Source: SCUB01 sp041918675 (lineage in GTDB: Bacteria > Pseudomonadota > Alphaproteobacteria > Rhizobiales > Xanthobacteraceae). Taken from it: a stretch of 64,000 nt of DNA. Below are positions 7,171 to 15,740 of this stretch, piece after piece (positions within the stretch are counted from its first letter, which is position 1; every line of letters starts with the position of its first letter). The position numbers were made by a program, and so were the translations under genes. A model generated the notes under the pieces. That model saw nothing but the letters and a program-made list of their open reading frames with translations. It was not told the DNA's origin and ran no database searches. The stretch covers positions 1 to 64,000 of the forward strand of contig JAYRVF010000003.1 in assembly GCA_041918675.1 (NCBI GenBank). Reading direction: 5' to 3'.

Positions 7171-8388
7171 ATGACGACCGCGGATTCGAACCCTGCCTTC
7201 GATCTTGCATTCGATCCCGTTATCGATCCGGCGAACGCGTCGGAGATGGATCTCGCCGCATGCCTCGGCGCCGAACCCGACGCCCCGGTGCATGGGCTCG
7301 AAGGCATCAGCCGTCGGCAGATTTTCAAATTATGCGCCGGCATCGCGGCGACGATGGGGCTTTCGAGCGCCGCCGGCATGCGCATGGCCGAGGCCGCCGT
7401 CTCGCCGGCGCGCCCGCCCGTCATATGGCTGCACGGGCAGGAATGCACAGGCTGCACCGAATCGATTCTGCGCTCCTATCACCCCACGCTCGAGGCGCTT
7501 CTGCTCGACACCATCTCGCTCGACTATCACGAGACCTTGTGCGCTGGCGCGGGCAAGCAGGCGCTCGACTACAAGCACAAGATGATGGAACAGAATAAGG
7601 GCAAGTACGTTCTCGTCGTCGAGGGCGGAACGCCGATGAAGGATGGCGGCATCTATTGCAAGATCGGCGGCAAGACGCAGGTCGACGTCATCCGCGAGGC
7701 GGCCGAGGGCGCCGCCGCGATCATCGCGATCGGTTCCTGCGCCTCGTGGGGCGGCATTCAGTCGGCCGATCCGAATCCGACCGGCGCCGTCGGCGTGCCC
7801 ACCGTGCTGCCGAACAAGACGGTGATCACGATCCCCGGCTGTCCGCCGAATCCGTATAATTTCCTGTCGACGGTCATCTACGTTCTCGCCTTCAAGAAGG
7901 TGCCGGAACTCGACCAGCTTGGCCGGCCGAAATTCGCCTATGGACGCCTCGTGCACGAGAATTGCGAGCGTCGTCCGCATTTCGACGCCGGCCGCTTCGC
8001 GCTCGAATTCGGCGACGAGGGCCACCGCCAGGGCTTCTGCCTCTACAAGATCGGCTGCAAGGGACCGGAGACCAACGCCAATTGTCCGGCGATCGGCTTC
8101 GGCGATGTCGGCTTCGGTTCCTGGCCGGTCGGCACCGGCCATCCCTGCTTCGGCTGCACCGAAAAGGAGACGGCGTTCCGCAAGCCGCTGCACGCGCTCG
8201 CGACCGTCCGGACGTCGACGCCGCCCAATGCCTATCCTCAGGTCGACGCGCTCAAGGGCGTCGGCATGAGCCCGGGCGCGGCCGCGGTGGTCGGCGCCGT
8301 CGGCGGCCTCATTGTCGGCGCCGGCGCGATGCTGCTCAAGCAGATGAACGACGCCAAGAAATCCGAGGACACCGCGGGCGAGGTGTAG
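7171..8388 (+). CDS. hybO: [NiFe] hydrogenase small subunit, Hyb type
   Basis: 405 residues. A twin-arginine signal (SRRQIFK, Arg-48/Arg-49) follows an unusually long N-terminal region of about 47 residues. The mature part binds three Fe-S clusters; the proximal cluster starts at EC92-TG-C95, and GSCASWGG and the C-terminal Cys-rich block (FCLYKIGCKG ... HPCFGCTE) supply the rest. A C-terminal transmembrane helix (VGAVGGLIVGAGAML) anchors it. The two extra cysteines that mark oxygen-tolerant membrane hydrogenases are Gly here, so this looks like a standard oxygen-sensitive group 1c enzyme. It passes electrons from the large subunit to HybA. First gene of a 16-kb hydrogenase locus. Confidence 0.96.
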   Translation: MTTADSNPAFDLAFDPVIDPANASEMDLAACLGAEPDAPVHGLEGISRRQIFKLCAGIAATMGLSSAAGMRMAEAAVSPARPPVIWLHGQECTGCTESILRSYHPTLEALLLDTISLDYHETLCAGAGKQALDYKHKMMEQNKGKYVLVVEGGTPMKDGGIYCKIGGKTQVDVIREAAEGAAAIIAIGSCASWGGIQSADPNPTGAVGVPTVLPNKTVITIPGCPPNPYNFLSTVIYVLAFKKVPELDQLGRPKFAYGRLVHENCERRPHFDAGRFALEFGDEGHRQGFCLYKIGCKGPETNANCPAIGFGDVGFGSWPVGTGHPCFGCTEKETAFRKPLHALATVRTSTPPNAYPQVDALKGVGMSPGAAAVVGAVGGLIVGAGAMLLKQMNDAKKSEDTAGEV

Positions 8389-8390
8389 CC

Positions 8391-9404
8391 ATGACCCAGA
8401 TGGACCGCAGGCGGTTCTTGACGGCCGCCGGCTGCGTCACCGCCGCCGGTTCGCTTGTTCCCGAGGAAGCATCGGCCTCGCTCGCGCGCGCGCCGAAACA
8501 GATGCCGCCCAAGGCGGTCGGCATGCTGTACGATTCCGCGCTCTGCATCGGCTGCAAGGCCTGCGTCTCGGCCTGCAAGGCGGCCAACGGCATGCCCCAG
8601 GAAGTTCCCGCCCGCCTCGGCGGCTGGAACGAGGGCACCTGGGATTCGGCCGACGATCTCTCCGGCAAGACGCTCAACGTCATTCGCGTCTATCGCGACG
8701 GCACCGCCGAGAAGAAGGATCGCGAGACCGACGGCTTCGCCTTCATGAAACGGCATTGCCTGCATTGCGTCGATCCGTCCTGCGTGTCGGTGTGCCCGGT
8801 CGCGGCGATGCGCAAGGATCCGGAGACCGGCATCGTCACGCACAATCCCGACGCCTGCATCGGCTGTCGTTACTGCGTCTATGGCTGCCCGTTCGGCGTG
8901 CCGCAATATGATTTCAGCAACCCGTTCGGCAAGATCGCCAAGTGCCAGTTCTGCAGCCATCTGCAGAAGGAGGGAAAGATCCCGGCCTGCTGCGATGTGT
9001 GCCCCACGGGGGCGTCGCTGTTCGGAGCCGTTCCCGACCTGTCGAAGGAAATCGAGCGACGGCTCGCCGCCGCGCCGGGCGCGAACTTCGTCTTTCCGCG
9101 CGGCAAGCTCGGCGAGAACCGGCCCGCTTACGAGGCGCCGCTGCCGACCTACGTCAAGGGCGTCTATGGCGAGAAGGAAGCCGGCGGCACCCAGGTGCGC
9201 TATCTCGCCGGCGTTCCCTTCACCAAGATCGGGTTGCCGGAGGTGCCGAGCCAATCCTACGCGGCGCTGTCGGAAGGAGTGCAGCACTTCATCTACAAGT
9301 GGCTGCTCGCGCCGGTGATCGCCTTCGCCGGACTTGCCTATGTCGCGCGCCGCAACGTTCCCAAGCAGCAGGAACCGGACGTGTCCGGGGGAGGTCGGAC
9401 ATGA
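8391..9404 (+). CDS. hybA: Hydrogenase-2-type ferredoxin-like electron carrier HybA
   Basis: 337 residues. The start at 8391 directly follows the hybO stop and gives a twin-arginine signal (MDRRRFLTAAG). Four cysteine groups of DmsB/HybA type follow: C52-x2-C-x2-C-x3-C, HCLHCVDPSCVSVC, CIGCRYCVYGC and CQFC ... ACCDVC, consistent with four [4Fe-4S] clusters. A C-terminal membrane helix (KWLLAPVIAFAGLAYVARR) is as in HybA. It carries electrons from HybO to the membrane protein HybB in the periplasm. It overlaps hybB by 4 bp. Confidence 0.95.
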   Translation: MTQMDRRRFLTAAGCVTAAGSLVPEEASASLARAPKQMPPKAVGMLYDSALCIGCKACVSACKAANGMPQEVPARLGGWNEGTWDSADDLSGKTLNVIRVYRDGTAEKKDRETDGFAFMKRHCLHCVDPSCVSVCPVAAMRKDPETGIVTHNPDACIGCRYCVYGCPFGVPQYDFSNPFGKIAKCQFCSHLQKEGKIPACCDVCPTGASLFGAVPDLSKEIERRLAAAPGANFVFPRGKLGENRPAYEAPLPTYVKGVYGEKEAGGTQVRYLAGVPFTKIGLPEVPSQSYAALSEGVQHFIYKWLLAPVIAFAGLAYVARRNVPKQQEPDVSGGGRT

Positions 9405-10549
9405 GCGCCGCGCCGCTGCGTCGCCGTCTCCTGACGCCGACCATGATCGTGCTCGCCGTGGTGGCCGCGATCGGTATCTATTTCATCGTCCAGCGCTTCC
9501 TGCATGGGCTCGGCGCGGTGACCAATCTCAATCCCGGCTATCCCTGGGGCATCTGGGTGGTCGTCGACATCGTCATCGGCACCGCCTTCGGCTGCGGTGG
9601 TTTCGCCATCGCGCTCCTCGTCTACATCTTCAACCGCGGCGAATATCACCCGCTGGTGCGGCCGGCCCTGCTCGGAGGGTTGTTCGGCTATACGCTTGCC
9701 GGCATCGCGGTGGTCATCGACATCGGCCGCTACTGGAACGCCTATAACCTGCTGCTGCCGTGGCACGCCCAGCCCAATTCGGTGATGCTGGAAGTCGCGC
9801 TCTGTGTCCTGGCCTATGTCGCGGTGCTGTGGATCGAGTTCTCGCCGGCGTTTCTTGAACGTTTCGGCCTTTCCGGCATGAAGAAGTCGCTCGAGCGCTG
9901 GATGTTCCTGATCATCGCGCTCGGCGTGCTGTTGCCGACGATGCACCAGTCCTCGCTCGGCAGCCTGCTCCTGGTGATGGGGCCGAAGCTCTCGCCGTTA
10001 TGGTTCACGGCCTGGCTGCCGGTGCTGTTCGTCGTCAGCGCTTTGGCGATGGGCTATGCCGTCGTCATGTTCGAGGCGACGATCGTGAGCAAGAGCTTCA
10101 ACCTGCCCTCCGAGCACGCGTTGATCGCGAAGCTTTCGAGAGTGGTGGGCTGGCTGATGCTCGGCTGGCTGGTGTTCCGCTTCCTCGACCTCATCGTCGG
10201 CGGTGCGCTCAAGCCGGCCTTCGCCGCCGATCTCAGGGCGACGGTGTTCTGGATCGAGAATCTCCTGATCGCGTTCGCGGTCGGCGTGTTCCTGACCGAG
10301 GCCGGCCGCGCCAGTCAGCGCCTGTCGTTCCTCGCCGCGGCCGCGCTGCTCGCCGGCGGTTCGCTCTATCGGCTCGACGCCTATCTGGTCGGCTACAACC
10401 CGGTCGGCAGTTGGACCTATTTTCCGTCGGTGCCGGAGATTCTGGTGACGGTTGGCATCGTCGCCTTCGAAATCCTCTTGTACCTTCTCTTCGTCAAGAC
10501 CTTGCCCGTGCTGCACGGCGGCGGCCGTGTCCACGCTCAGCGCGCCTGA
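9401..10549 (+). CDS. hybB: Hydrogenase membrane subunit HybB (NrfD-like quinone-reactive protein)
   Basis: 382 residues, almost entirely hydrophobic, with about ten predicted membrane helices; the segment LNPGYPWGIWVVVDIVIGTAFGCGG is typical of HybB/NrfD family subunits. It has no haem ligands of the HupC/HyaC type: this locus uses a HybAB module and not cytochrome b for quinone reduction. The start at 9401 overlaps the hybA stop (ATGA). In E. coli Hyd-2 the HybB module lets the enzyme work reversibly and couple to proton motive force. Confidence 0.94.
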   Translation: MSAAPLRRRLLTPTMIVLAVVAAIGIYFIVQRFLHGLGAVTNLNPGYPWGIWVVVDIVIGTAFGCGGFAIALLVYIFNRGEYHPLVRPALLGGLFGYTLAGIAVVIDIGRYWNAYNLLLPWHAQPNSVMLEVALCVLAYVAVLWIEFSPAFLERFGLSGMKKSLERWMFLIIALGVLLPTMHQSSLGSLLLVMGPKLSPLWFTAWLPVLFVVSALAMGYAVVMFEATIVSKSFNLPSEHALIAKLSRVVGWLMLGWLVFRFLDLIVGGALKPAFAADLRATVFWIENLLIAFAVGVFLTEAGRASQRLSFLAAAALLAGGSLYRLDAYLVGYNPVGSWTYFPSVPEILVTVGIVAFEILLYLLFVKTLPVLHGGGRVHAQRA

Positions 10550-10561
10550 TAGGAGGACGCC

Positions 10562-12265
10562 GTGACCCGAATCACGATTGACCCCATCACCCGCATCGAG
10601 GGGCATCTGCGCATCGATTGCGAGGTCGCCGACGGCAAGGTGACCAAGGCATGGTCGTCCGGCCAGATGTGGCGCGGCATCGAACTGATCCTGAAGGGGC
10701 GCGATCCGCGCGAGGCCTGGATCTTCACCCAGCGTATCTGCGGCGTCTGCACGACGGTGCACGCCATCACCTCGGTGCGCGCGGTCGAGAACGCGCTCAA
10801 TCTCGAAGTGCCGCTCAACGCGCAATATATCCGCAACATGATCATGGCCGCGCATGGCGTGCATGATCACATCGTGCATTTCTATCACCTGACGGCGCTC
10901 GACTGGGTCGATATCGTCTCCGCGCTCAAGGGCGACCCGGAAGCCACCGCCAAGCTCGGCGCGACGCTGTCGGACTACAAGGCCAACAGCGTTCCCAACA
11001 TCCGCGCGGTGCGCGACAAGCTCCAGACCTTCGTCGCCAGCGGCAATCTCGGCGTGTTCGCGTCCGGCTATTGGGGCCATCCGGCGATGAAGTTGCCGCC
11101 GGAGGTCAATCTCCTCGCCGCGACGCATTACATTCAGGCCCTCGATGTCCAGCGCGTCGCCAACAAGATCGTCACCATTCTTGGCTCGAAGACGCCCCAC
11201 ATCCAGAATCTGGCGGTCGGAGGCGTGGCCAACGCGATCAATCCGGAGAGCCAGTCGACGCTGACCATCGAGAAGCTGTTCGCGATCAAGGCGCTGATCG
11301 ACGAGCTCGGCGATTTCGTCAACAACGCGATGATGAACGACGTGGCCGCGGTCGGCGCGCTTTACGCCGACTGGACGAAATACGGCGCCGGCGTCACCAA
11401 TTATCTCTCCGTACCCGACATGCCGCTCGACACCAAGGGCACCAAGTTCGAACTGCCGGGCGGCTATATCCCGGGGGATCTGAGCAAGTTCAAGCCGATC
11501 ACCAGCTATCAGGACGCCTATTTCCGCGACGGCGTGAAGGAGGCGGTCAAGCATTCCTGGTACGAATATTCCGGCGCCTCGGCGGCGCTGCATCCCTATG
11601 ACGGGCAGACCAGCCCGAAATACACCGACTTCCAGGACGAGGGAAAATACTCCTGGGTCAAGGCGCCGACCTTCTACGACAAGCGCGCGCAGGTCGGCCC
11701 GCTCGCCAACGTGCTGGCGATGTTCGCGGCCGGCCACGAGCCGACCAAGCGGCATCTGACCAAGCTGGTCGAGGTCGCCAGCAAGGTGTTGGGAGCGCCG
11801 ATTCCGCTCGAGGCGCTGCATTCGACCATCGGGCGCATCGCCGCGCGCGCGGTTCGCTGCGCCGTGTTGCACGAGGCGTTGCAGAACCAGTGGCAATTGC
11901 TGTTCGACAACATCGCCAAGGGCGACTACGCCACCTTCAATCGGCCGGTGTTCCCGAAGGGCGAGATTCGCGGCTTCGGCTATCACGAGGCGCCGCGCGG
12001 CGTGCTTTCGCACTGGGTCGTCATCAAGGACGGCAAGATCGACAATTACCAGGCGGTGGTGCCGTCGACCTGGAACGCGGGCCCGCGCGATCAAAACGAC
12101 GAGCCGGGACCTTATGAGGCCTCGCTTATTGACAATCCGGTCGCGGACGCGAATCTTCCCCTGGAAGTGTTGCGCACGGTCCACTCGTTCGACCCCTGCA
12201 TCGCCTGCGCGATCCACATGGTCGACGGCGAGAAGCGGCCGATCGTCCAGGTCCGGGCGACCTAG
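10562..12265 (+). CDS. hybC: [NiFe] hydrogenase large subunit, Hyb type
   Basis: 567 residues with a GTG start 12 bp after hybB. The N-terminal TRITIDPITRIEGHLRI, the RICGVC motif (L1) and the C-terminal DPCIACAIH motif (residues 544-552, L2) supply the four Ni-Fe cysteine ligands. A 15-residue extension after His-552 (MVDGEKRPIVQVRAT) is the peptide removed by the endopeptidase HybD on nickel insertion. The subunit has no signal of its own and would be exported with HybO through Tat. Catalyses H2 oxidation or production at the [NiFe](CN)2CO site. Confidence 0.97.
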   Translation: MTRITIDPITRIEGHLRIDCEVADGKVTKAWSSGQMWRGIELILKGRDPREAWIFTQRICGVCTTVHAITSVRAVENALNLEVPLNAQYIRNMIMAAHGVHDHIVHFYHLTALDWVDIVSALKGDPEATAKLGATLSDYKANSVPNIRAVRDKLQTFVASGNLGVFASGYWGHPAMKLPPEVNLLAATHYIQALDVQRVANKIVTILGSKTPHIQNLAVGGVANAINPESQSTLTIEKLFAIKALIDELGDFVNNAMMNDVAAVGALYADWTKYGAGVTNYLSVPDMPLDTKGTKFELPGGYIPGDLSKFKPITSYQDAYFRDGVKEAVKHSWYEYSGASAALHPYDGQTSPKYTDFQDEGKYSWVKAPTFYDKRAQVGPLANVLAMFAAGHEPTKRHLTKLVEVASKVLGAPIPLEALHSTIGRIAARAVRCAVLHEALQNQWQLLFDNIAKGDYATFNRPVFPKGEIRGFGYHEAPRGVLSHWVVIKDGKIDNYQAVVPSTWNAGPRDQNDEPGPYEASLIDNPVADANLPLEVLRTVHSFDPCIACAIHMVDGEKRPIVQVRAT

Positions 12266-12313
12266 CGCATGTTCCGGCGAAGTGGATACCGGTTCGCCGG
12301 CAAGAACATGCGC
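12265..12313. repeat. Palindromic repeat element after hybC
   Basis: Nested inverted repeat: outer arms GCGCATGTT / AACATGCGC, inner arms CCGGCGAA / TTCGCCGG, with an 11-base loop containing gtggatacc. It starts at the last base of the hybC stop codon and separates the structural genes from hybD. It resembles palindromes that I recall as dispersed in rhizobial-type genomes. Confidence 0.75.
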
Positions 12314-12385
12314 CAGTCTATTGATTCGGCGCGATTTCTTATCGCTCGCGTAACTCCATGCGAGCGCAAAGCGCGCTAGGGTGCC

Positions 12386-12892
12386 ATGGTGAACGTCCTC
12401 GTGCTTGGACTTGGCAATGTTCTTCTCTCCGACGAGGGCGTCGGGGTGAGGATCGTCGAGGAGCTTCAGGCCGAGCACGATCTGCCGGAGCATGTCGAGT
12501 TGCTCGATGGCGGCACCTCGGGCATGGACCTGCTCGACACCGTCGCGGAGAGGGACTGCCTGATCGTCGCCGACGCCGTGAACGCGCGTGGCCCCGCGGG
12601 TCGCGTCGTCCGCCTGGTCGACGACGACATCCGCCAGATGCTCGAAACGCGCCTGTCGCCGCACCAGCTCGGCCTGTCGGACATGCTCGCGGCCCTGCGC
12701 CTGATCGGCAAGTCGCCGCGCCGCGTCGTCGTCGTCGGCGTGGTGCCGGAAAACCTCGAACTCGGCATGGAGCTTTCCCCGGCCGCGCGCAAGGGACGCG
12801 ACGAGGCGATCGCCGTGATCCTCGACGAACTGATCGCGATCGGCGCGCTCGCGCGGCGACCGGCGCCACGGGATCTCACGCCATGCCAGTGA
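12386..12892 (+). CDS. hybD: Hydrogenase maturation endopeptidase HybD
   Basis: 168 residues of the HyaD/HybD/HoxM family. The nickel-sensing residues of the family are present: Glu-17 in LSDEGVGVR, Asp-63 in LIVADAVNA and His-93 in LSPHQLG. It would cleave the C-terminal extension of HybC after Ni insertion. The gene follows the palindrome and overlaps hybE by 10 bp. About 20 extra residues at the C-terminus (APRDLTPCQ end) lie beyond the usual domain. Confidence 0.94.
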   Translation: MVNVLVLGLGNVLLSDEGVGVRIVEELQAEHDLPEHVELLDGGTSGMDLLDTVAERDCLIVADAVNARGPAGRVVRLVDDDIRQMLETRLSPHQLGLSDMLAALRLIGKSPRRVVVVGVVPENLELGMELSPAARKGRDEAIAVILDELIAIGALARRPAPRDLTPCQ

Positions 12893-13398
12893 CGCCCACC
12901 GCCGCTGCGACGCAAGCGCAAGCCAGCCTCGATCGGCCGGCGCGCGTTGCCAGCCTCGAAGCGCGCTTCGGCGAGATCGACGGGGCGATGCGCGGCATGC
13001 CCATTCACAACCCGGCGCTCGCGGTCAAGGCGATCGATTTTCGCCCCTTTGCTTCGGACGCCTGGGTCGGCGTGCTGCTGACGCCGTGGTTCATGAACGT
13101 CATCATTTTGCCGGAGACACCGACCGAGGTCGCGCTGGCCGAGATCGGCACGAAGGTTGCCATCGATCTTCCCGCCGGCAAGACGATGTTCGTCGTCGGC
13201 GGCGACAACGTGATCGGCCGCTATCTCATGCATTCGCTGATTTCGCCGGTGCTCGGTCTTGCGACGCAGGTTCGGGCCGAGACGGAAGCCCGGCAACGCT
13301 TCGCCGCCATGATGGAGCCGCCGGCGGAGAAACCGCTTTCGCGCGCGGAAACTTCGCGCCAATATGACCGTCGCGCGCTGCTCTTTGGCCGGGGTTGA
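12883..13398 (+). CDS. hybE: [NiFe] hydrogenase assembly chaperone HybE
   Basis: 171 residues. The start at 12883 lies inside the hybD 3' end. The core MPIHNPALAVKAIDFRPF, WVGVLLTPWFMNVIILP and the following GTKVAIDLPAGKTMFVVGGD are typical of HybE and of the HybE-like part of HupJ. In E. coli HybE proofreads the Tat-exported small subunit HybO, holding back export until the two subunits are mature. There is no rubredoxin domain as found in HupJ fusions. Confidence 0.9.
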   Translation: MPVTPTAAATQAQASLDRPARVASLEARFGEIDGAMRGMPIHNPALAVKAIDFRPFASDAWVGVLLTPWFMNVIILPETPTEVALAEIGTKVAIDLPAGKTMFVVGGDNVIGRYLMHSLISPVLGLATQVRAETEARQRFAAMMEPPAEKPLSRAETSRQYDRRALLFGRG

Positions 13399-13457
13399 GC
13401 GAAGCGATCGTCGAGGGCCGGCGCCCGCCGGAGAGGGGATTATCGAGGGAGTTCGCC

Positions 13458-14057
13458 ATGACACGGGTTGTCCGCACCATTTCAGCCATTCTTGTTCTCG
13501 CCGCGCTGCCGGTCGCGGCGCAGGCGCATACCGGCGTGCACCCGCTGGTCCCTGTCGACAGCGCCGGCGCGGGATTTGTTCATCCGTTTTCGGGCCTCGA
13601 CCATCTGCTGACCATGATCGCGGTCGGCCTGTGGGCCGCTTCCCTCGGCGGCCGGGCGATCTGGGCGGTTCCCTCGACCTTCGTCGCGCTGATGGCGGTC
13701 GGCGCGGTGTTCGGCATGGCCGGTTTTGCTTTGCCGGCGATCGAAACCGGTATCGCGGTATCGGTGATCGTCGTCGGTCTGCTGGTCGCGGTCGCGGCGC
13801 GTGTGCCGGTTTCGCTCGCGGCCCTGATCGTCGGTGTTTTCGCCGTCTTCCACGGACAGGCTCATGGCGCGGAAATGCCGGCGATGGCCGCGCCCGTGCT
13901 CTACGCGCTCGGCTTCATCGCCGCGACCGCGCTTCTCCATGGCGTCGGTCTTGCCGGCGGGTTGATGCGCGAGGGATCATGGTCGCGTTTCGTGCCGCGC
14001 CTGGCCGGCGCGGTGGTCGCGATGGTCGGCGTCGCCAGCGTCGCCTCGCTCATCTGA
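13458..14057 (+). CDS. hupE: HupE/UreJ family nickel permease
   Basis: 199 residues. The ATG at 13458 has a GAGGGAG ribosome binding site. A cleavable signal peptide ends at AQAH; next come the family motif HPFSGLDHLLTMIAVGLWA and five to six further hydrophobic helices. HupE of rhizobia mediates nickel uptake by diffusion for hydrogenase synthesis. Its position between the hyb and hup/hyp genes supports Ni supply for this enzyme. Confidence 0.92.
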   Translation: MTRVVRTISAILVLAALPVAAQAHTGVHPLVPVDSAGAGFVHPFSGLDHLLTMIAVGLWAASLGGRAIWAVPSTFVALMAVGAVFGMAGFALPAIETGIAVSVIVVGLLVAVAARVPVSLAALIVGVFAVFHGQAHGAEMPAMAAPVLYALGFIAATALLHGVGLAGGLMREGSWSRFVPRLAGAVVAMVGVASVASLI

Positions 14058-14204
14058 CGGTCTGTTCCGAAAGCGGGCTCGGTCGTCGTTTCGCGACGCG
14101 GAACGAGGCGCAAGGGGGAGCGGTCTGGCGCGGCTCGCAGGCCATCACGCCGCTCCGCCGCGGGGGCGGCGCGCGACAGGGAAACGGCCCAAAATCAAGG
14201 CCTT

Positions 14205-14253
14205 GAGCAATTCCACGCCGCAAAAGTGGTTTCCACTTTCGCGGGATTTGCTC
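14205..14253. repeat. Palindromic repeat element before hupF
   Basis: Outer arms GAGCAATTCC / GGATTTGCTC (one mismatch) with an inner perfect stem AAAGTGG-ttt-CCACTTT. It ends 13 bp before the hupF start and could fold in the transcript between hupE and hupF. It belongs to the same kind of dispersed palindrome as the copies near 12.3 and 31 kb, although the sequence differs. Confidence 0.7.
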
Positions 14254-14266
14254 TAGGCTGACGCTC

Positions 14267-14614
14267 ATGTGCATGGGCGTGCCGATGAGAGTCATCGAGA
14301 CGGACGGCGTCACCGCCGTCTGCGAGCGGCACGGCGAGCGCCAGCGGGTCTCGGTTCTTCTTCTCGAAAAGGTGACGTCCGGCGACGAGGTTCTCGTCTT
14401 TCTCGGCAACGCGGTCCGCGTGCTTGAGCCGGACGAGGCGCGCCAGATCGAAAACGCGCTGGAAGGCCTCGCGGCGGCGTTGAACGGCGAGGAATTCGAA
14501 CATCTGTTCGCCGACATCGGTGTTCAGGAGCCCCCGCGGGACGCCTTCGCCGATCCGCGCGGCGCGGCCGCCCCGGAGCATGCCGATGAACGCATTCTCC
14601 GCCGGACGCATTGA
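14267..14614 (+). CDS. hupF: HypC-family hydrogenase chaperone HupF
   Basis: 115 residues. It begins MCMGVPM, so the Cys-2 that binds the Fe(CN)2CO precursor in HypC-type proteins is present; the beta-barrel core (GDEVLVFLGNAVRVLEPDEA) follows. The C-terminus is about 35 residues longer than in the second HypC encoded at 19393, as in HupF of rhizobial hup operons. HupF is reported there to protect the large subunit precursor when hydrogenase is made in the presence of oxygen. It overlaps hupK by 29 bp. Confidence 0.88.
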   Translation: MCMGVPMRVIETDGVTAVCERHGERQRVSVLLLEKVTSGDEVLVFLGNAVRVLEPDEARQIENALEGLAAALNGEEFEHLFADIGVQEPPRDAFADPRGAAAPEHADERILRRTH

Positions 14615-15740
14615 AATCTCGCTCGGCATCGCCGATGGCCGGATCGCGTCGGTCGCCATCGCGCCGCGCCCGCTGGCGCCGATCGGCCGTCTGGCGCGGG
14701 GGAAGGATCCCGCGCATGCGATTTCGATTCTGCCGCGCCTGTTCTCCCTGTGCGGCACCGCGCACGCGGTCGCGGTGATGACGGCGAGCGAGGCCGCGCG
14801 TGGCGAGATCGCGCCGCCGGCCGAGCGCGCGCGGCGAGCGGAGGCCGTGCTGGCCGAACGGCTCGTCGAATTGCTGCGCGGCACGATCACGCGGCTCGAA
14901 CCGGCGCAAATCGGCCAATTCGCTCTCCTCGCGCGCGAACTCAACGCGCTCGCGCGTCCCTTCGCGTTGGCGTCGACCGCGGACGCGGACGCGCGTGGTG
15001 TCGCCGCCGCGGACATCGCGCTCCGTCTCGACGCGCTCGGGGCCCCTTCGGACGATATCGATGATCCGGACGACGCGCGTCGATGGCTCGCCGGCGGCGG
15101 GGCGCTCGCGTCGTTGGTCGCGCGCGCGGGCGAGGGCGTGGCTGCGCGCGAGGCGACACGCGCGCATGCGGCAACGGCCGATCACGGCTTCCTGTCGGCC
15201 GATGACGACGAGAAGGTGGCGCGGCGGCTGCGCGCGCAAGGCCGCGATTATTCGCTCCTTCCCGATCTCGATGGAAGGGTGCCCGAGACCGGCACGCTCG
15301 CCCGTCATGGCCGCCTCGCGCGCGCCGGCCTCGAAGACGAACTGGGCGTGGCGCGAACGCGGCTGATCGCGCGGCTGATCGAGATCGCGGCCATTCCGCG
15401 CGCCCTCGGCGCGGCGCGCGGGAACCACGAGGACCGCGCGCCCGACGCCATCCTCGCCGGCCGAAACCTCGATGTCGCGACGGGCGCGTCCGCCGTCGAC
15501 TGCGCGCGGGGAAGGCTCCATTACCTCGTTGTCCTTGACGCCGGTGGACGGATCGAGCGGCTGGATTACGTCGCCCCGACGGAGTGGAATTTTCATCCGC
15601 GCGGGCCCGTGGCGCGCTATCTTGCGGGCGCGCGGCTGCCGCGAGCGGGCGAGGCCAGGCCCCTCTTCGAGGAACTGGTCGCCGCGTTCGATCCTTGCGT
15701 CGAATTCCGGGTCGCGATCGGGAACCAGGCCGATGCATGA
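14586..15740 (+). CDS. hupK: Hydrogenase expression/formation protein HupK
   Basis: 384 residues. The ATG at 14586 is preceded by GGAG with seven-base spacing and lies inside the hupF 3' end. HupK proteins are degenerate relatives of the hydrogenase large subunit: here the N-terminal IEISLGIADGRI matches the large subunit start, LFSLCGTAHAVAV replaces the L1 motif, and FDPCVEFRVAIGN near the C-terminus keeps only part of DPCxxCxxH. It is thought to act as a scaffold for cofactor assembly in aerobic uptake systems. It overlaps hypA by 8 bp. Confidence 0.88.
   Translation: MNAFSAGRIEISLGIADGRIASVAIAPRPLAPIGRLARGKDPAHAISILPRLFSLCGTAHAVAVMTASEAARGEIAPPAERARRAEAVLAERLVELLRGTITRLEPAQIGQFALLARELNALARPFALASTADADARGVAAADIALRLDALGAPSDDIDDPDDARRWLAGGGALASLVARAGEGVAAREATRAHAATADHGFLSADDDEKVARRLRAQGRDYSLLPDLDGRVPETGTLARHGRLARAGLEDELGVARTRLIARLIEIAAIPRALGAARGNHEDRAPDAILAGRNLDVATGASAVDCARGRLHYLVVLDAGGRIERLDYVAPTEWNFHPRGPVARYLAGARLPRAGEARPLFEELVAAFDPCVEFRVAIGNQADA

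Noticed and set aside
7171..8388. Oxygen-tolerant membrane-bound hydrogenase (group 1d)
   Set aside because: The proximal cluster region lacks the two extra cysteines, and the partner genes are hybA/hybB and not a cytochrome b subunit.
9998..12664. An 888-codon open frame on the minus strand opposite hybB and hybC, and similar long frames opposite the TRAP permease (31457-33583) and glgP (58271-60757)
   Set aside because: These are shadows of real genes in high-GC DNA: composition is rich in Arg, His, Asp and Gly, no domain is recognisable, and the opposite strand has a clear protein family.
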